DNA from: Haplomitrium mnioides
Lineage: Eukaryota; Marchantiophyta; Haplomitriopsida; Calobryales
Direction of reading: 5' to 3'
Length of the DNA: 21,830 nucleotides
NCBI GenBank assembly: GCA_049999725.1
Contig: JBNGIS010017841.1
Span: 1-21,830, forward strand
How positions within the stretch are numbered: the stretch's first letter is position 1; the number at the start of each line of letters is the position of its first letter. Positions 20,110-21,830 of the stretch are shown piece after piece. A model generated the notes under the pieces. It did not search any database. It was given only the letters and a program-made list of their open reading frames with translations, and was not told where the DNA came from. The position numbers and the translations under genes were made by a program.

Positions 20110-20526
20110 GTCGTGTTATTCTTCGAACAACAACTGCTACTTTGAACCAAGAATCGCTACAGAGTTCATGTTTCATTTGGCAGTCAAAATTGTTTTTTTT
20201 TGGTGATTTTGCATTCAAGAACATCAAATTTACGACTGAAATCTTCTTTTCGAGAAGAAAATCGATTTTTATCAACAAAAAAATGCATATTTTACATTGA
20301 GATTATATTTCAAACATTTCTTTTTAGAAAATACCTTGCAAAACAAACATTTTGGTTATTCAAATATTTTATAAAAACTTGACACTATTGTGAATAAACT
20401 TAATTCATCAAAAATGAAATTAAACATAGATCTTTTGGTGGAAAAAAACTACAATAAAACGCAAATGTCTAGTCGGGTAAGGACTTTGAATCTGACTTTA
20501 AGCATCATAGCTAGAAAATCCTATGC
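20110..20526. other. A/T-rich spacer between satellite and minisatellite
   Basis: No coding or RNA gene is seen. It begins with a stretch at 20137-20153 that is an exact 17-base reverse-complement match to 176-192 at the left end of the window. It then becomes A/T-rich with T and A runs. The short open frames at 20200-20382 and 20390-20608 have biased composition and no recognisable domain, and the second runs into the minisatellite. Confidence 0.55.
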
Positions 20527-20859
20527 AACCATAGACTCCAAACCAAAACCGTATAGCCTATGCACGCATAGACTCCAAATAAGAATCCTAAATCTTGTGC
20601 GTGTTTAGACTCTAAACAAGAACAATGAAGCTATACACGCATGGACTTTGAACTAGAACCCTAGAGCTATTGCAAGCCAAGATTCTAAACAAGAACCCTA
20701 CAACCTATGCAAGCATAGACATTGAACAAGAACCCTTTGGCTTATGGGTGAAGGGACTCTGAAAAATAACTTGAGAGCTTAGGCACGCAGGGAATCCAAA
20801 CAAGAACTAGATAGCCTTAATGCGCAACGACACTAAACAATGCGCAAAGACCTCAAATC
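20527..20859. repeat. 37-bp minisatellite, about eight units plus partial ones
   Basis: Eight consecutive units start at 20527, 20564, 20601, 20637, 20674, 20711, 20748 and 20785, with lengths 37, 37, 36, 37, 37, 37, 37 and 39, followed by two partial units to 20859. The shared plan is ACGCATAGACTC-AAACAAGAACCCT-AGCCTATGC. Units are diverged from each other (roughly a quarter to a third of positions by eye) but keep length, which points to an old array. It is unrelated to the 91/75-bp satellite. Because 37 is not a multiple of three, a repeated protein is unlikely. Confidence 0.85.
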
Positions 20860-21051
20860 ATCTTTATATTAGAAATTGATTTCAGACCATTCTTGAATTA
20901 TCAAATAAGTCAACTTATTCTTAAACCCACCAAACTAAATCATGATGAAAAGACTTTAAAAAGAGTGAGAGAGCAACAAGATGAAACTTTGGTAAATAAA
21001 AATTTAGAAAACATAAACTTTATTTATAATACAAATTGTTAAAACAAATCC
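20860..21051. other. A/T-rich spacer, 3' flank of the methyltransferase pseudogene
   Basis: No gene is seen. On the minus strand this is downstream of the pseudogene stop and contains AATAAA at 21019-21024, about 28-33 bases after the stop, a plausible relic polyadenylation signal. Confidence 0.5.
21019..21024 (-). terminator. AATAAA polyadenylation-like signal downstream of the pseudogene
   Basis: On the minus strand AATAAA lies 28-33 bases after the final TAA of the methyltransferase-like frame, inside an A/T-rich stretch. Such hexamers are common by chance in this composition. Confidence 0.35.
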
Positions 21052-21672
21052 TTAAACTCTTTCCTCTTCAAGAGGAATTGTCTCATCTAAATCTATAGGC
21101 TGAGCATTTGCAAGAGCTAGAGAATCCTGTCAAGACTTTCCAATCCCCAATATTACAATAGAGTCACCAGAAGCACTTGTAGTTTTAGGAGGAACAAGTT
21201 CTTTATGGTAAGCAAAAACTATCTGTGACTCAGTCACATCGGATGGCAAGAAAGCCATCTCCAAAACCCTCTAAGGAATATAAATAGACTGACGTCCATC
21301 ATATTCCACGGCGATGCAGTTTCGCATAAGCTTTAAAGCACAGACAAGGCCTGTACCAGACCTAGAGTAGAGATCAAGAATCCAATCTTGCTCTATTGAG
21401 AAGTGGTCAATAAAAAAATTGTAGAGAGCCTGCGGCTTCTGATAAACATTCACAGGAGCATCATCTGCCGTAAAAGATGATACCATATAAAAAATGTCAT
21501 CTTTTGAAAAAGGTTCCGAGTCATCATGCTTGCATTCTTTAAGGTTGTACCCATAAGGAATATCAACAATAGCCAAAATGAAACACCTAGGTTTCACATA
21601 GCCCTTCAATTGTCGAGCGTTGGCCTCCCCGTGGACTTGATAAAAAGCCACGTTAAGACCATCAACATACAA
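21052..21672 (-). pseudogene. Prokaryote-like N4/N6 DNA methyltransferase pseudogene
   Basis: One minus-strand frame continues from 21672 to TAA at 21052-21054, broken by TAG at 21271-21273 and TGA at 21130-21132. Residues 34-42 read A-I-V-D-I-P-Y-G-Y, resembling catalytic motif IV (D/N/S-P-P-Y) with the first Pro replaced by Ile. K-P at 79-80 followed by a hydrophobic helix fits motif X. W-I-L-D-L-Y-S-R-S-G-T-G at 97-108 fits the AdoMet-binding motif I (D-x-F-x-G-x-G) with the first Gly changed to Arg, one G-to-A step. R-N-C-I-A-V-E ends the fold. The order IV, X, I is that of beta-class enzymes that methylate cytosine N4 or adenine N6. Only about 37 residues separate motif IV from motif X, too few for motif VIII and a target-recognition region, so an internal deletion is likely. 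After the TAG the frame still reads R-V-L-E-M and an acidic tail. There is no ATG start and TGA at 21679-21681 closes the frame upstream. The family call is by motif; substrate is unknown. Confidence 0.6.
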
Positions 21673-21830
21673 CTTAGTTCATCTTCTTTGTTTTTCAAAA
21701 CTCCTTATGTTGTGAGAGATGCAGCAGCACTTTGTTGCCGTGCTTTCCACGCTCTAGCCTTTTGGCAGTGGAGAAGAAAAGCTAGAGGATAAGAGACCAA
21801 TGTGGGAGGCTAGTCTTGATCTTCAAGGGC
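21673..21830 (-). pseudogene. Probable frameshifted upstream part of the methyltransferase-like gene
   Basis: Upstream on the minus strand, other frames give K-N-K-E-D-E-L-S just before the break and, further up, basic stretches such as A-K-R-L-E-R-G-K-H-G-N-K and A-R-A-W-K-A-R-Q-Q. A lysine/arginine-rich N-terminal region joined through one or two frameshifts would suit the gene, but no motif fixes this. The window ends before any start can be seen. The + strand frame at 21526-21792 is the shadow of this region. Confidence 0.3.

Noticed and set aside
21526-21792. An 88-codon + strand frame at the right end
   Set aside because: It is antisense to the methyltransferase-like pseudogene and has no domain of its own.

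Overview
This looks like a gene-poor, repeat-rich piece of a land-plant nuclear genome. The evidence is a decayed plant-type Ty1/copia element, very large LTR-like insertions with 5-bp target duplications, a long satellite array and no intact gene. A decayed N4/N6-type DNA methyltransferase-like sequence at the right end would suit a seedless plant (bryophyte, lycophyte or fern) better than a flowering plant, but this is a weak inference and the species cannot be told from the sequence.

Layout. Positions 1-157 are A/T-rich with homopolymer runs. Positions 158-2681 hold a 5'-truncated, internally deleted Ty1/copia element on the + strand: gag with a CCHC knuckle, a stop-riddled protease, a pre-integrase-like scrap, a deletion of integrase and most of reverse transcriptase, the last part of RT, RNase H, a purine tract and an LTR. 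From about 2682 to 20109 runs one satellite array (about 11.5 kb, roughly 130 monomers). It is split in three by two insertions (6886-9169 and 14753-18379) and contains a 10-N assembly gap at 10273-10282. The monomer has two main lengths, about 91 and about 75 bp, which differ by an internal 16-bp duplication. Monomers are ordered into higher-order repeats, the clearest being an 8-monomer unit of about 714 bp at 9571-10965. Positions 20110-20526 are A/T-rich, 20527-20859 hold a 37-bp minisatellite, and 21052-21672 carry, on the - strand, the methyltransferase pseudogene, whose probable 5' remnant runs to the window end.

History read from the sequence. The satellite expanded first by monomer duplication and then by multi-monomer block duplication. 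Both large insertions lie inside monomers. Removing the first with one TCTTG target copy restores exactly a 91-bp monomer spacing; removing the second with 5 bp gives 92 bp, explained by a 1-bp insertion on the right side. Neither insertion contains recognisable retrotransposon protein or paired LTRs, so they are best read as solo LTRs (2.28 and 3.63 kb) or non-coding LTR elements.

There is no working gene set or operon here. Most of the long open frames in the satellite are by-products of a strand that is about 76% pyrimidine. The points most worth following are the dimorphic satellite and its higher-order structure, the assembly gap that appears to be an unmerged contig overlap, the methyltransferase pseudogene and the new 37-bp minisatellite.
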